Shown: positions 26,084-33,392 of the stretch, piece after piece
How positions within the stretch are numbered: position 1 is the stretch's first letter
How the letters are laid out: the number at the start of each line of letters is the position of its first letter
Assembly (NCBI RefSeq): GCF_017447225.1
Contig: NZ_JAFSNZ010000111.1
Span: forward strand, 1 to 42,462
Length of the DNA: 42,462 nt
Origin: Methanobrevibacter sp.
GTDB taxonomy: Archaea; Methanobacteriota; Methanobacteria; Methanobacteriales; Methanobacteriaceae
Direction: 5' to 3'
Translations under genes and position numbers: made by a program
The notes under the pieces: generated by a model
The model's database searches: none
Told to the model about the DNA's origin: nothing
What the model saw: the letters and a program-made list of their open reading frames with translations, nothing else

Positions 26084-26512
26084 TTAAAAATCATCATCAA
26101 CCTCATCATCACCATCTATAATGGTTGAGGCTGCTTTTTTATTGACAGTTAAATTCACTTTAACAGTATCTGAATTTACAGTGACTTTATCATAATTGGC
26201 TAAAGCATTATAATTTTCAGGTAATTCAAGGGAAACATCGTAAACTCCATAAGTTACATTTTGAATTGATGCTCCACCAGCTTTTCCAGTGTCACCAGTT
26301 TTATAAGTTGTGTTACCTGATGTTAATGTTACCTGTGCTCCTTCAACTCCATCTCCATTATCATCCAATACCTGGAAAGTAACTGTTGAAGTTTCACTTG
26401 CAGTTACTGCATTAACCGCATCCACTACTTCACATAGTTTATCATAAAAAAATTTATCTGCTCCATCTCTTGATTTATAAATTTTAGAGAATGGAGGCAT
26501 TTCAATAGGCAT
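26084..26512 (-). CDS. Probable capsid decoration protein with Cna-B-like domain
   Basis: Protein of 142 residues; GGAGGT precedes ATG 26512. Residues ~1-38 may dock on the capsid; residues ~43-125 form a Cna-B/carboxypeptidase-regulatory-like beta domain (VTFQVLDDNGDGVEGAQVTLTSG ... GVYDVSLELPENY), and the C-end is acidic (DGDDEVDDDF). The same kind of domain is fused to the C-end of the neighbouring major capsid protein (ILFRFLGTDAKPVGGCKIQF ... FGDYEVDYDTVPSGY). Both are therefore likely to sit on the capsid surface. Confidence 0.6.
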   Translation of the reverse strand: MPIEMPPFSKIYKSRDGADKFFYDKLCEVVDAVNAVTASETSTVTFQVLDDNGDGVEGAQVTLTSGNTTYKTGDTGKAGGASIQNVTYGVYDVSLELPENYNALANYDKVTVNSDTVKVNLTVNKKAASTIIDGDDEVDDDF

Positions 26513-26535
26513 AAAAAATCTACCTCCTTTATTCT

Positions 26536-26544
26536 AAAAAAAAA
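26536..26544 (-). terminator. T9 tract after the major capsid gene
   Basis: The minus strand has nine T a few bases after the capsid stop codon (TAA at 26551) and just ahead of the GGAGG site of the next gene. It can act as a partial oligo-T terminator, giving excess capsid mRNA over the downstream connector genes. Confidence 0.4.
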
Positions 26545-26550
26545 TGATTT

Positions 26551-27789
26551 TTAGTCTTTGGTTAAAACTAAATCAACACGAGCTTCACTAGCAGAAACAG
26601 TGTAATCAGCAACATTGATTTTAGTGTAACCAGATGGTACTGTATCATAATCAACTTCATAGTCACCGAATGGTACATGTAACATTTCAGCTAAACCACG
26701 GTTGTCAGAAGTTCCTGATTTGAATACATCACCATCATCGTTAGTGAATTGTATTTTACATCCACCAACTGGTTTTGCATCAGTTCCAAGGAATCTGAAT
26801 AAGATTTTTCCAGTTCTGGTTTTTAATGTTCTGTCTTCATCACGACCAATACCAGTAATCATTGCATTGGTATATTCTGCATCCATATATGAAGTGATAA
26901 CTTGAATAATGGATTGGCTGGTTGATAAATCTGTTTTAGCCCATGGCACCATAGTTGGAGGTTGGAATTCTTTAACTTTAATACTGGAAGTATCAACAAT
27001 AGCTAATTTTTCTCCTTCATCCCTTTTGATATGTGGATCAACAATGATTGGGACAATATTTCCAGATGAACTGTAGATTCCAGTTACTTTGTAACCCCCA
27101 GTCATTTCATATTCTAATGGTTTGGTTGTTCCTGGGAAATAGATATCATTGATTTGATTGGCAACTTCAGCAGTACAAACAAGACCTGCAGGGAAACCAT
27201 TTTCTTCCACAATTGCATCAAATGCAGATACAATATCATCTTTGGTTAATAAGTCTCCACCGAGATTGAAAGTGTTAGTGTGAATGTTTTTAAAGATTCC
27301 TTTGAAATCTTTTGCTTCTGCTGTACCTTCACCTTCAAGTAAAGTGTAATCTAGAGTGTTTGCCATGTCGATTAATGCATCATCCAAATCATCTTTGAAT
27401 AAATCGAATTCAGCTGCTGCTTCGGCAATGTCACCAATTTTAACATTTTGGTGTAAGATTTTCATGTAAGCGATTCTTTTATCATAATCGTTTGGAGTGT
27501 ATTCAACAATTGGATCTGTTTCATTCATGAAGTTGGTTTTATTGTTGTTATGTTTGATTTTGTATCCAACTTTAACTTTATCAGTTGAAGTTACACATCC
27601 TTGTCCTCTTAAGAATTCGAGGAACGGTGTTTGTTGAATTATTCTTTTCTTTAATTGTGGATCATATTCAACAGGCATTACAACATTAGCATTAGTTGTA
27701 GTTTGCATTGCTTTTTGTAATTCATGTAATCCTTTATCTAAATCTACATATTGTGATTTTAATTGTTCTAAAGTTACTTCTTCAGACAT
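26551..27789 (-). CDS. Major capsid protein, HK97 fold, with C-terminal Cna-B-like domain
   Basis: Protein of 412 residues starting MSEEVTLEQLKSQ at 27789, nine bases after GGAGG; an earlier in-frame GTG at 27813 lies before that site and is not the start. HK97-type features: an N-terminal helical arm, MPVEYDPQLKKRIIQQTPFLEFLRGQG, then DLDDALIDMANTLDYTLLEGEGTAEAKDFKGIF and ...IVPIIVDPHIKRDEGEKLAIVDTSSIKV. The last ~88 residues are an added beta domain (see the decoration gene). It builds the icosahedral head; gene order protease-capsid is canonical. Confidence 0.85.
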   Translation of the reverse strand: MSEEVTLEQLKSQYVDLDKGLHELQKAMQTTTNANVVMPVEYDPQLKKRIIQQTPFLEFLRGQGCVTSTDKVKVGYKIKHNNNKTNFMNETDPIVEYTPNDYDKRIAYMKILHQNVKIGDIAEAAAEFDLFKDDLDDALIDMANTLDYTLLEGEGTAEAKDFKGIFKNIHTNTFNLGGDLLTKDDIVSAFDAIVEENGFPAGLVCTAEVANQINDIYFPGTTKPLEYEMTGGYKVTGIYSSSGNIVPIIVDPHIKRDEGEKLAIVDTSSIKVKEFQPPTMVPWAKTDLSTSQSIIQVITSYMDAEYTNAMITGIGRDEDRTLKTRTGKILFRFLGTDAKPVGGCKIQFTNDDGDVFKSGTSDNRGLAEMLHVPFGDYEVDYDTVPSGYTKINVADYTVSASEARVDLVLTKD

Positions 27790-27793
27790 ATAC

Positions 27794-28873
27794 TTATTCC
27801 TCCATATTAGCACCTAATCTATTGAATAGGCTATTGGATTTGTTTTGAGTTTGAATGTTTTTGAAGATTTCTTCAGCAGTGTATGTTTTATTAGCTTCAT
27901 CACCAGGAGTATTTCTTGGTGCTGGAGTTGGCTCAGGATTCCTTTCATTTTTAATGAAATCTGCTAATCCTTTTTTGAAGTTTTCTTCAGTGAAAACATT
28001 TTTACCTAATTCTTCTTTGATTTCATCTTTGAAATCAGATAATATTTCAGCGATATCTTTCTCACTACCCTCACCAGAATTATTTTGTGGTTCTGAAGGT
28101 AATGTTAATTCTTTAATTTTATCATCAATCATGCGTTCAACATCTGCTTTACATGCTTCAATAGCTGCTGATTGAATTGCTTCTTGATTTTCAGCAAGAT
28201 ATTCATTCATGTAATTTTTACAGATACTTTTAACTTTTTCCTCAGTCATGACTTCATCATTTTGAGGATTAGGATTTGGATTTGGTTCAGGCATATTATT
28301 ATCCCCCATATATTTTTTTCTTATTAAATTACATGCACCTGCTAAACATTTAGCCTCAACAATATTATTCTTAGTTGTTGTTACAGTACCAAATGTATCA
28401 TAATTTGCAGGCATTCCAGTTAGACTAATTTCAAAAAGGTCTATGTCCTTTATCTCCCACCCATTATTAATTGGGTTATAGTCCGTTACTCTACCACCAA
28501 TACTTAATCCGAGATTAATACCAATATCAAGCATTTCTTTTACTTCTTGAGCATACTTGCTACGGATAATGGCTTTGATTTTCAACAGATTATCTGCACT
28601 GTCTACAACTTCTTTGATAGCACCGATGATGCCATCGAAGAGTTTGTACTCATGATCACCATGAAGATTCTTATGACTTGTAGTTAATTGATGCTTCATG
28701 GAATCAATAGCTGATTGTAAGACAATGTCTCCTTGGAGATCTTTATTGGTGGTGGATGCGACACCTTCAATTGTTAATGTTCCATCTTCATTCAATTCAT
28801 AGTTTTTGTTTAAGTCTGATGGGACATACAATTTGAATCGCATATCGTTTTCATTTATTGCTTTAATTGTCAT
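27794..28873 (-). CDS. Prohead protease fused to scaffold
   Basis: Protein of 359 residues. The N-terminal 160 residues are a herpesvirus-assemblin/U35-type protease: GTLTIEGVASTTNKDLQGDI, TTSHKNLHGDHEYKLFDG (His71/His74 candidates) and GINLGLSIGGRV with the nucleophile Ser124, then FEISLTGMPANYDTF. After a proline-rich linker (MPEPNPNPNPQ, 195-204) a long acidic coiled coil (~205-320) is the scaffold, ending in a flexible Pro-rich tail. It builds the prohead and then cleaves scaffold and capsid. No clear ribosome site precedes ATG 28873; the leader starts at a tRNA-like element 35 bases upstream. Confidence 0.85.
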   Translation of the reverse strand: MTIKAINENDMRFKLYVPSDLNKNYELNEDGTLTIEGVASTTNKDLQGDIVLQSAIDSMKHQLTTSHKNLHGDHEYKLFDGIIGAIKEVVDSADNLLKIKAIIRSKYAQEVKEMLDIGINLGLSIGGRVTDYNPINNGWEIKDIDLFEISLTGMPANYDTFGTVTTTKNNIVEAKCLAGACNLIRKKYMGDNNMPEPNPNPNPQNDEVMTEEKVKSICKNYMNEYLAENQEAIQSAAIEACKADVERMIDDKIKELTLPSEPQNNSGEGSEKDIAEILSDFKDEIKEELGKNVFTEENFKKGLADFIKNERNPEPTPAPRNTPGDEANKTYTAEEIFKNIQTQNKSNSLFNRLGANMEE

Positions 28874-28908
28874 AATTACATCAACTACACATAAAAAGTT
28901 TTTTTAGA

Positions 28909-28969
28909 GTGGGATTAGGGATTCAAACCCTTCTAAATATTATTTTTTAAAAGTAATTAATTATCCCAC
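28909..28969 (-). ncRNA. tRNA-like minihelix 1 (acceptor + T-arm, no D/anticodon arms)
   Basis: On the minus strand the 61-base element begins GTGGGAT (28969-28963) and ends ATCCCAC (28915-28909), a perfect 7-bp acceptor-like stem. Just before the 3' strand is a T-arm-like hairpin AGGG-TTTGAAT-CCCT. The 30 bases between them are A+T-rich and cannot form D and anticodon arms. Its 3' end is 35 bases upstream of the protease start. Not a functional tRNA; could be a tRNase Z/RNase P substrate. Confidence 0.6.
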
Positions 28970-28989
28970 ATTATTTTTAATTTTTAACC

Positions 28990-29073
28990 TAAAAAAAGAG
29001 GAATTATCCCCATTGAATAGTGGAAAGGAAAAATCGAAGGCGAAAAAAAATTAATCCACAGAGAATAATTCCC
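28990..29073 (-). ncRNA. Structured element followed by T7, terminator-like
   Basis: On the minus strand the arms GGAATTAT (29072-29065) and ATAATTCC (29007-29000) pair perfectly, with an inner pair TCCAC/GTGGA type (29055-29059 with ~29021-29025), and the 3' arm runs into seven T (28997-28991). The shape is that of a small RNA or attenuator ending in a terminator upstream of the protease gene. Folding is by eye only. Confidence 0.45.
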
Positions 29074-29169
29074 TAAAATTTTTTTAGGTACCAGAGAGTA
29101 AAAAAATGGTTTTTTATACAAAGACGCTGTTTTAGGTTTTTTGAAAGAATTTGTAAAAGAACGGATTTG

Positions 29170-29218
29170 TTGTCCCAGTTTACTCTGGGTGGACAAAGCA
29201 AAAAAAGACAATGTGTCT
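29170..29218 (-). other. Two adjacent stem-loops with T7 tract
   Basis: Within a gene-free stretch, TTGTCC (29170-29175) pairs with GGACAA (29191-29196) around an inner CCCAG/CTGGG stem, and next to it AGACA/TGTCT (29206-29210 with 29214-29218) forms a small hairpin, followed on the minus strand by seven T (29200-29206). They suggest structured RNA or a weak terminator reading leftward. Nothing here looks coding. Confidence 0.4.
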
Positions 29219-29228
29219 ATCATTTTTT

Positions 29229-29270
29229 ATTCTACATTTATTGTAAGAGACCACTCTTTACTTGTAGAAT
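29229..29270 (-). other. Long stem-loop downstream of minihelix 2
   Basis: ATTCTACA (29229-29236) and TGTAGAAT (29263-29270) pair over 8 bp, and an inner stem GTAAGAG/CTCTTTAC closes on ACCA. It lies 13 bases downstream of the 3' end of tRNA-like minihelix 2 on the minus strand, so processing at the minihelix would release an RNA that starts with this hairpin. Confidence 0.45.
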
Positions 29271-29283
29271 AATTGTTTTTTTT

Positions 29284-29324
29284 GGTGGAACAGGGAATCG
29301 AACCCCGCCAAGATTATTTCCACC
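29284..29324 (-). ncRNA. tRNA-like minihelix 2 (41 bases, near-canonical acceptor + T-arm)
   Basis: Minus strand, 5' to 3': GGTGGAA (29324-29318), ten linking bases, CGGGG-TTCGATT-CCCTG T-arm (29307-29291), TTCCACC (29290-29284), then A. The acceptor stem is a perfect 7 bp, the T-stem has five pairs including one G-U, and the loop TTCGATT fits the universal T-loop consensus. D and anticodon arms are absent altogether: 41 bases against about 73 in a tRNA. It matches the minimal substrate known for RNase P and tRNase Z. This is the clearest of three such elements. Confidence 0.7.
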
Positions 29325-29377
29325 ATAAAGATAAATTAACAATAATAATTAAATAGATTAATTGGAGGTGATAACAC

Positions 29378-29452
29378 ATGATAGTGAATGTCTACATCCA
29401 CGATGATGATGACGATGATGAATTTGAAGGAGAAATACAGAAAGGTCAATGA
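29378..29452 (+). CDS. Acidic 24-residue peptide, the only likely plus-strand gene
   Basis: ATG at 29378 is preceded by TTGGAGGTGATAACAC, whose GGAGGTGAT is fully complementary to the 16S 3' end with five bases of spacing. The peptide is MIVNVYIHDDDDDDEFEGEI plus QKGQ. A run of six Asp dominates. The stop codon lies in the loop of a perfect hairpin that follows. The upstream plus strand (29325-29370) is A+T-rich with candidate TATA elements. It is convergent with the 171-residue membrane gene. Function unknown; an antitoxin-like, regulatory or DNA-mimic peptide is possible but unsupported. Confidence 0.5.
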   Translation: MIVNVYIHDDDDDDEFEGEIQKGQ

Positions 29453-29461
29453 TTGACCTTT
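29441..29461. terminator. Perfect 9-bp hairpin between convergent genes
   Basis: AAAGGTCAA (29441-29449) and TTGACCTTT (29453-29461) pair perfectly around TGA, which is also the stop codon of the plus-strand peptide. The minus-strand membrane gene stops at 29463, two bases beyond. It can act for both strands; no strong T tract follows on either side, so termination strength is uncertain. Confidence 0.5.
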
Positions 29462-29462
29462 C

Positions 29463-29978
29463 CTAAATAAAACAATAAATTAACAATGAAACAAATAATA
29501 ATATCATCACAATATTAATTATAATTAATACAAAGCCAATATTCGCAAATTTAACTTTTCTTTTCATGATTTTCTTATTTTTATCTATAGTTTTTGGCAG
29601 TCTCTTAAAAAGTTTATCAGTAATTGCAGAATACTCCCTCTTTTTAATATAACTTTTTTCTACATAATTTGCAGTAGGAGCTTGCTTAAAAGTTCCCACA
29701 AATTTATATGCCAACATAAAAAGAATCATAGATACCACAGAGGTTATCAAAGAACCAATAAACAATCCAAAAATCCACATCTTAAGAGAACTAGGAATGT
29801 GACTATAAACAAATTCATTCAACAAACCTGTTGTGAATAAGGTTGCTTGTAATGTTAACATAGTTCCAGTCAACACAATCATCTGACTATTCTTAGAATC
29901 AATTAACTCATTACGAGCCACTTCTTCATCATAATTACGGAATAATAATGTTAATAATAATTCCTCAGATTCAGACAT
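29463..29978 (-). CDS. Small three-TM membrane protein, candidate exclusion/defence protein
   Basis: Protein of 171 residues starting MSESEELLLTLLF at 29978 (GGGGG eight bases upstream; the ATG at 30005 has none). Layout: a charged N-terminal helix with RNYDEEVARNELIDSKNSQM, two hydrophobic segments (IVLTGTMLTLQATLFTTGLL and KMWIFGLFIGSLITSVVSMI), a basic cytosolic loop of ~55 residues and a C-terminal hydrophobic segment (FVLIIINIVMILLFVSLLIY). This resembles SLATT/Pycsar TM-type small effectors in outline only. It lies after the MuF toxin-like gene and its partner, outside structural needs, so it may be a moron gene for superinfection exclusion. Function not established. Confidence 0.45.
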   Translation of the reverse strand: MSESEELLLTLLFRNYDEEVARNELIDSKNSQMIVLTGTMLTLQATLFTTGLLNEFVYSHIPSSLKMWIFGLFIGSLITSVVSMILFMLAYKFVGTFKQAPTANYVEKSYIKKREYSAITDKLFKRLPKTIDKNKKIMKRKVKFANIGFVLIIINIVMILLFVSLLIYCFI

Positions 29979-30067
29979 TAATAATGCCCCCATTAAGTAA
30001 TTCATAAAATTATGAAGTTGTGGTGTTTTAACTATTGATATGAGGTTAGTAGTAACTATCCATAAAA

Positions 30068-30364
30068 TTAACTTAATTCAATAGCAATCGCTAATTTATC
30101 ATTATATCGATATCCCTTTCCAGGCCCACTTACACCATTAAGCAAAGCAAAATGATATAACATACCATCTTCACTAGGAGAAGAGAGAGAAATCATATAT
30201 TTTTTATCATCACTAATAAATTCATAATATTCATCCTGAGAATCCGGATCATATTTTTTAGAAAATTTATTATAATTTTCATCGAATTCTAATTCAAGTA
30301 TATGATCAGGTAATTTAAGATGCAAATCAAAATTATCCAATAATTCTTTGATAGTTATGCTCAT
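30068..30364 (-). CDS. Possible immunity protein for the MuF metallopeptidase
   Basis: Protein of 98 residues starting MSITIKELLDNFDLHL at 30364, with GAGGGG seven bases upstream; a TTG at 30379 lies before that site. Small, acidic and cytosolic by appearance: LKLPDHILELEFDENYNKF, then DSQDEYYEFISDDKKYMISLSS and GVSGPGKGYRYNDKLAIAIELS. It begins twelve bases after the stop of the MuF-metallopeptidase gene. In phage MuF toxins the immunity gene usually follows directly. No family is recognised; the role is inferred from position, size and charge. Confidence 0.4.
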   Translation of the reverse strand: MSITIKELLDNFDLHLKLPDHILELEFDENYNKFSKKYDPDSQDEYYEFISDDKKYMISLSSPSEDGMLYHFALLNGVSGPGKGYRYNDKLAIAIELS

Positions 30365-30375
30365 TAAGAAACCCC

Positions 30376-32112
30376 TCAAATCATTGTGAAACCAGACATT
30401 TTTATTTCATTAATTTTTTTAAGAGCAAAATTATATTTATATGGATTTCTTTTTTTCCATTCTTCCAATGATATAGAATTCCTATGATAATCTTCAAGTA
30501 CTGCCATATCTACATTGTCCATTTCATTAAATGCAACCATACTAACAGTTTCAGCCCAATTATCAGGTTGATTTGTCGCACCATACCATGAAGATTCTTC
30601 AATAGGAAATCCATTTAAATACTGAAATGCACGATCTTTTTCACATGCTTTTTGAAATCCCATACTTTTTGATATACTATATCTATCTTCACCATTATAT
30701 ATTTTTCTTAATTCCTTATTTGTAAAATATTGTGGGTACAACCAAGCATTGGCTGAAATTTGGTTCATTAAACTATAATCTAAACAATGACCCATTTCAT
30801 GATATAATGTTTGAGCAACATTTCCTCTGCTAAAAATATTACATTCAAAAGCTCTTGGATGAATTTTAATGCCTTTAATGATTCCATCATATATGGGTAA
30901 TGATGACCCGCAGACATTAGGTTTATTTTTTAGTATTTTTGTGAATAAAATTTGATTAGTCGCCTTTTTAAGTATTTGGGGGGCATCTTCATAAATCTTA
31001 ATAATTTCTTTTAAATTATATTTTCCATTACCCGAATTAGTAAAATCAATATATTTTCGCATCGCACCTTCTCCGACAACATAATACTCATCAATGATAA
31101 TTTCAGTTCCATTAAGTTTATCTTTAAATATATGTTTATTTCCATCCATTCTATACTCTAACTTATAAAATTTAGCAACATCCTCAGGAGTTTTAAGAGC
31201 ACGATATTGGAATTTTCTACGAATATTCCTTAATTTTTCTTTAAGTTTATCCATGAATGATTGAGGAGTTAAATTAACAATCGATGCATCCACTAAGGGG
31301 TTGCCAATTAATATTCCATGTCTGATATATGCTGTAACTGAGCATCTGCATAAAGGGTGGAATGGTACTAAGTTGCTAGCTTCTTCTATTGGATAGATTT
31401 TGTCTGCTGCTTTTCTACATATTGCACAAACATTATCATCACCTGCAGTTAAAATCTTAACTTCCTGTACACCATAGTTAGCATAAGACTGTAAACGACC
31501 CTGTGTCATTGCACGTGCAGTCTCAGTACGAGCAATCATCATAGCACGCTGACGAGCAGACAATGTCTTACCAGTCAATGAATTATCTGTAGCATCAAGT
31601 ATTCGTTTGGCTACTTCAGGCATTGATTCAGAAGCAGCAATACCTATAAATATTTCTGCTCGAATATGATTTTTTAAGTCTTCATTAACATTACTGATTA
31701 AGCTAAAGTTATAATCCTGTAAGAATTCTAAACCAAATTTTGTTGCATCGTTATAGTATTTGGTTCTTCTTATCTCATCAGCACCATGTTGTAGTCCTGA
31801 ATCATAGATATGTGATATGATTTCATCAGCTGTGAGACTGGTATCTCCAACTATACTTTTGATTTCATTATCAATCTTTTCAAAGACTCGTTCATTGTAG
31901 GATTCATTTTCATAGAATATTCTACGTGCTTCATCACTGTCTAGCCAGTCTATGAAGAATTGTAATTGTTTGTCGAATCCACGTGTGATACTGTTATAGT
32001 ATCTGATTTCTTCGGTTGATAAAGTTGAAGTATCAAACAAGTCTTTATCGAAATCAATAATATCTAAAAGTAATTTGTTAGTGGATATTCTGTCTTCTGT
32101 AGAGGTAATCAT
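30376..32112 (-). CDS. MuF (SPP1 gp7-like) head protein fused to C-terminal zinc-metallopeptidase domain
   Basis: Protein of 578 residues, ATG overlapping the portal stop (ATGA). Residues ~90-265 are the MuF region, with IARTETARAMTQGRLQSYANYG and a zinc-like set VCAICRK...FHPLCRCSVTAY (Cys229, 232, 255, 257). MuF proteins enter the head with the portal and are injected with DNA in SPP1-type phages. Residues ~310-560 are extra: TLYHEMGHCLDYS holds the HExxH zinc site (His438, Glu439, His442), and NWAETVSM (Glu521) is a likely third ligand, as in gluzincin-like toxins. The C-domain is not needed for head assembly. Looks like a MuF polymorphic toxin, here in an archaeal virus; target unknown. 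Confidence 0.75.
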   Translation of the reverse strand: MITSTEDRISTNKLLLDIIDFDKDLFDTSTLSTEEIRYYNSITRGFDKQLQFFIDWLDSDEARRIFYENESYNERVFEKIDNEIKSIVGDTSLTADEIISHIYDSGLQHGADEIRRTKYYNDATKFGLEFLQDYNFSLISNVNEDLKNHIRAEIFIGIAASESMPEVAKRILDATDNSLTGKTLSARQRAMMIARTETARAMTQGRLQSYANYGVQEVKILTAGDDNVCAICRKAADKIYPIEEASNLVPFHPLCRCSVTAYIRHGILIGNPLVDASIVNLTPQSFMDKLKEKLRNIRRKFQYRALKTPEDVAKFYKLEYRMDGNKHIFKDKLNGTEIIIDEYYVVGEGAMRKYIDFTNSGNGKYNLKEIIKIYEDAPQILKKATNQILFTKILKNKPNVCGSSLPIYDGIIKGIKIHPRAFECNIFSRGNVAQTLYHEMGHCLDYSLMNQISANAWLYPQYFTNKELRKIYNGEDRYSISKSMGFQKACEKDRAFQYLNGFPIEESSWYGATNQPDNWAETVSMVAFNEMDNVDMAVLEDYHRNSISLEEWKKRNPYKYNFALKKINEIKMSGFTMI

Positions 32113-33392
32113 TTATAATCAGTTCTTATTCTTTCTAAAGCTAATGCTTTACGATAATATTGTTTTTCAGCCGCATCATCAGGAGTTAAAGTATTCATTG
32201 TTGCACCATAAGTTAATGGTACATCACCCCAACTTACCGGGTCCAATCCGTAGCCGGCCCTTACTTCATTTACAAAAGTAGATCCATTACGTAATTTTTT
32301 ATCTTCAATGTTGGCTCTTTTTTCTTTATCTTCCAAGTCTATTTCTTTGAATTTGAAGATTTCTTCAAAACCGGAACGGCCAAATACTTTATTATGGCTG
32401 CCTTCAAAGAGTTTCAACCAACCGGATAAGTTTGCTTTTACGGTTTCTTTTTGGGATTGGCCGGTTCCTCCTCCAAGATTACCTGATTCTATGATTCCTG
32501 CTTCTGCTGGAGTGACACCATAAACGCTTAAGGTAATATCTCTTACAAGATTTTCAAGTTCAATATACTGCATTTCTTTATTAGTGGATTGGGTCGTGAT
32601 ATATTCGGCTCCTTGAACAATCAATGTACCATTAGGATTTTCTTTACGGTCCTTTTCCAAACGTATCAATTCACGTTCCAAATCATCAGGATCAATATTA
32701 ATATCATAATTTAGTACTGCATTTGGATTGATACCATTATTTTCAAAAATGCTTTTATTGAATTTTAAGCCATAGATTTGGAGTGTCAAATATCTGGCCA
32801 AAGAATCAATAAGAGATGAACCCCATTTCTCACCACGAATACCTGGTTCACTGAAATGTATAATCTCATCAGTTTCAAATCGCGTATCATTGTATTTTAA
32901 TCCCCACTGATCCGTATCATAATGATAAGTCATCCACTCAAAAGGCAGATATTCCAATCCGACAGGAACATTGTCGAATACTTCATCATAATGGACCCTT
33001 GCGAATGCATCGCCACATATTAAGAAGCTATCCCACATCCTGTCAATGTAAGTTTCATAAAAATCATCTGCATAAACACCCATTGGATTTTTCATTAAAT
33101 TATTCAGATAATTAACAGTTGAAGGTTGGTTATACTGTTCATTGGGATTTGTTATCCTGTATCCCAATCCCAATACACGATTTTTTATTACCCTTCTGCA
33201 TACTCTTATCCAGGGCATGTCTCCTGCATCAAAGTAAGTGCTAATGTTTAAGCCTATGTCTTTGACTCTTGGCTGTAATGTCCATAGGTAACCTCTTCGG
33301 AGATTATGTAATCTTTCAGCCTCTGAAATTTTAGGCTCTCGAATATTAGGTAAGTTCATTAAACCTTTAACTATTCTATTACGTAAATTCAT
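32109..33392 (-). CDS. Portal protein
   Basis: Protein of 427 residues; AAGGAG precedes ATG 33392. It has the portal pattern: N-terminal wing with GDMPWIRVCRRVIKNRVLGLGYRI, a FLICGDAFARVHYDE strand pair, LEYLPFEWMTYHYDTDQWGLKYN, then EIIHFSEPGIRGEKWGSSLIDSLARYLTLQIYG, and C-terminal NLVRDITLSVYGVTPAEAGI. The start overlaps the large terminase stop. It forms the dodecameric DNA channel. Order TerL-portal-MuF-protease is standard. Confidence 0.88.
   Translation of the reverse strand: MNLRNRIVKGLMNLPNIREPKISEAERLHNLRRGYLWTLQPRVKDIGLNISTYFDAGDMPWIRVCRRVIKNRVLGLGYRITNPNEQYNQPSTVNYLNNLMKNPMGVYADDFYETYIDRMWDSFLICGDAFARVHYDEVFDNVPVGLEYLPFEWMTYHYDTDQWGLKYNDTRFETDEIIHFSEPGIRGEKWGSSLIDSLARYLTLQIYGLKFNKSIFENNGINPNAVLNYDINIDPDDLERELIRLEKDRKENPNGTLIVQGAEYITTQSTNKEMQYIELENLVRDITLSVYGVTPAEAGIIESGNLGGGTGQSQKETVKANLSGWLKLFEGSHNKVFGRSGFEEIFKFKEIDLEDKEKRANIEDKKLRNGSTFVNEVRAGYGLDPVSWGDVPLTYGATMNTLTPDDAAEKQYYRKALALERIRTDYK

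Noticed and set aside
28984-29223. Minus-strand open frame of 79 codons in the structured gap
   Set aside because: No ribosome site; it runs through several hairpins and T tracts, and its composition is unlike the real genes.
29457-30067. Integration site or att repeat near the tRNA-like elements
   Set aside because: No integrase is present in the window and no copy of a tRNA 3' end without its paired 5' strand was seen.
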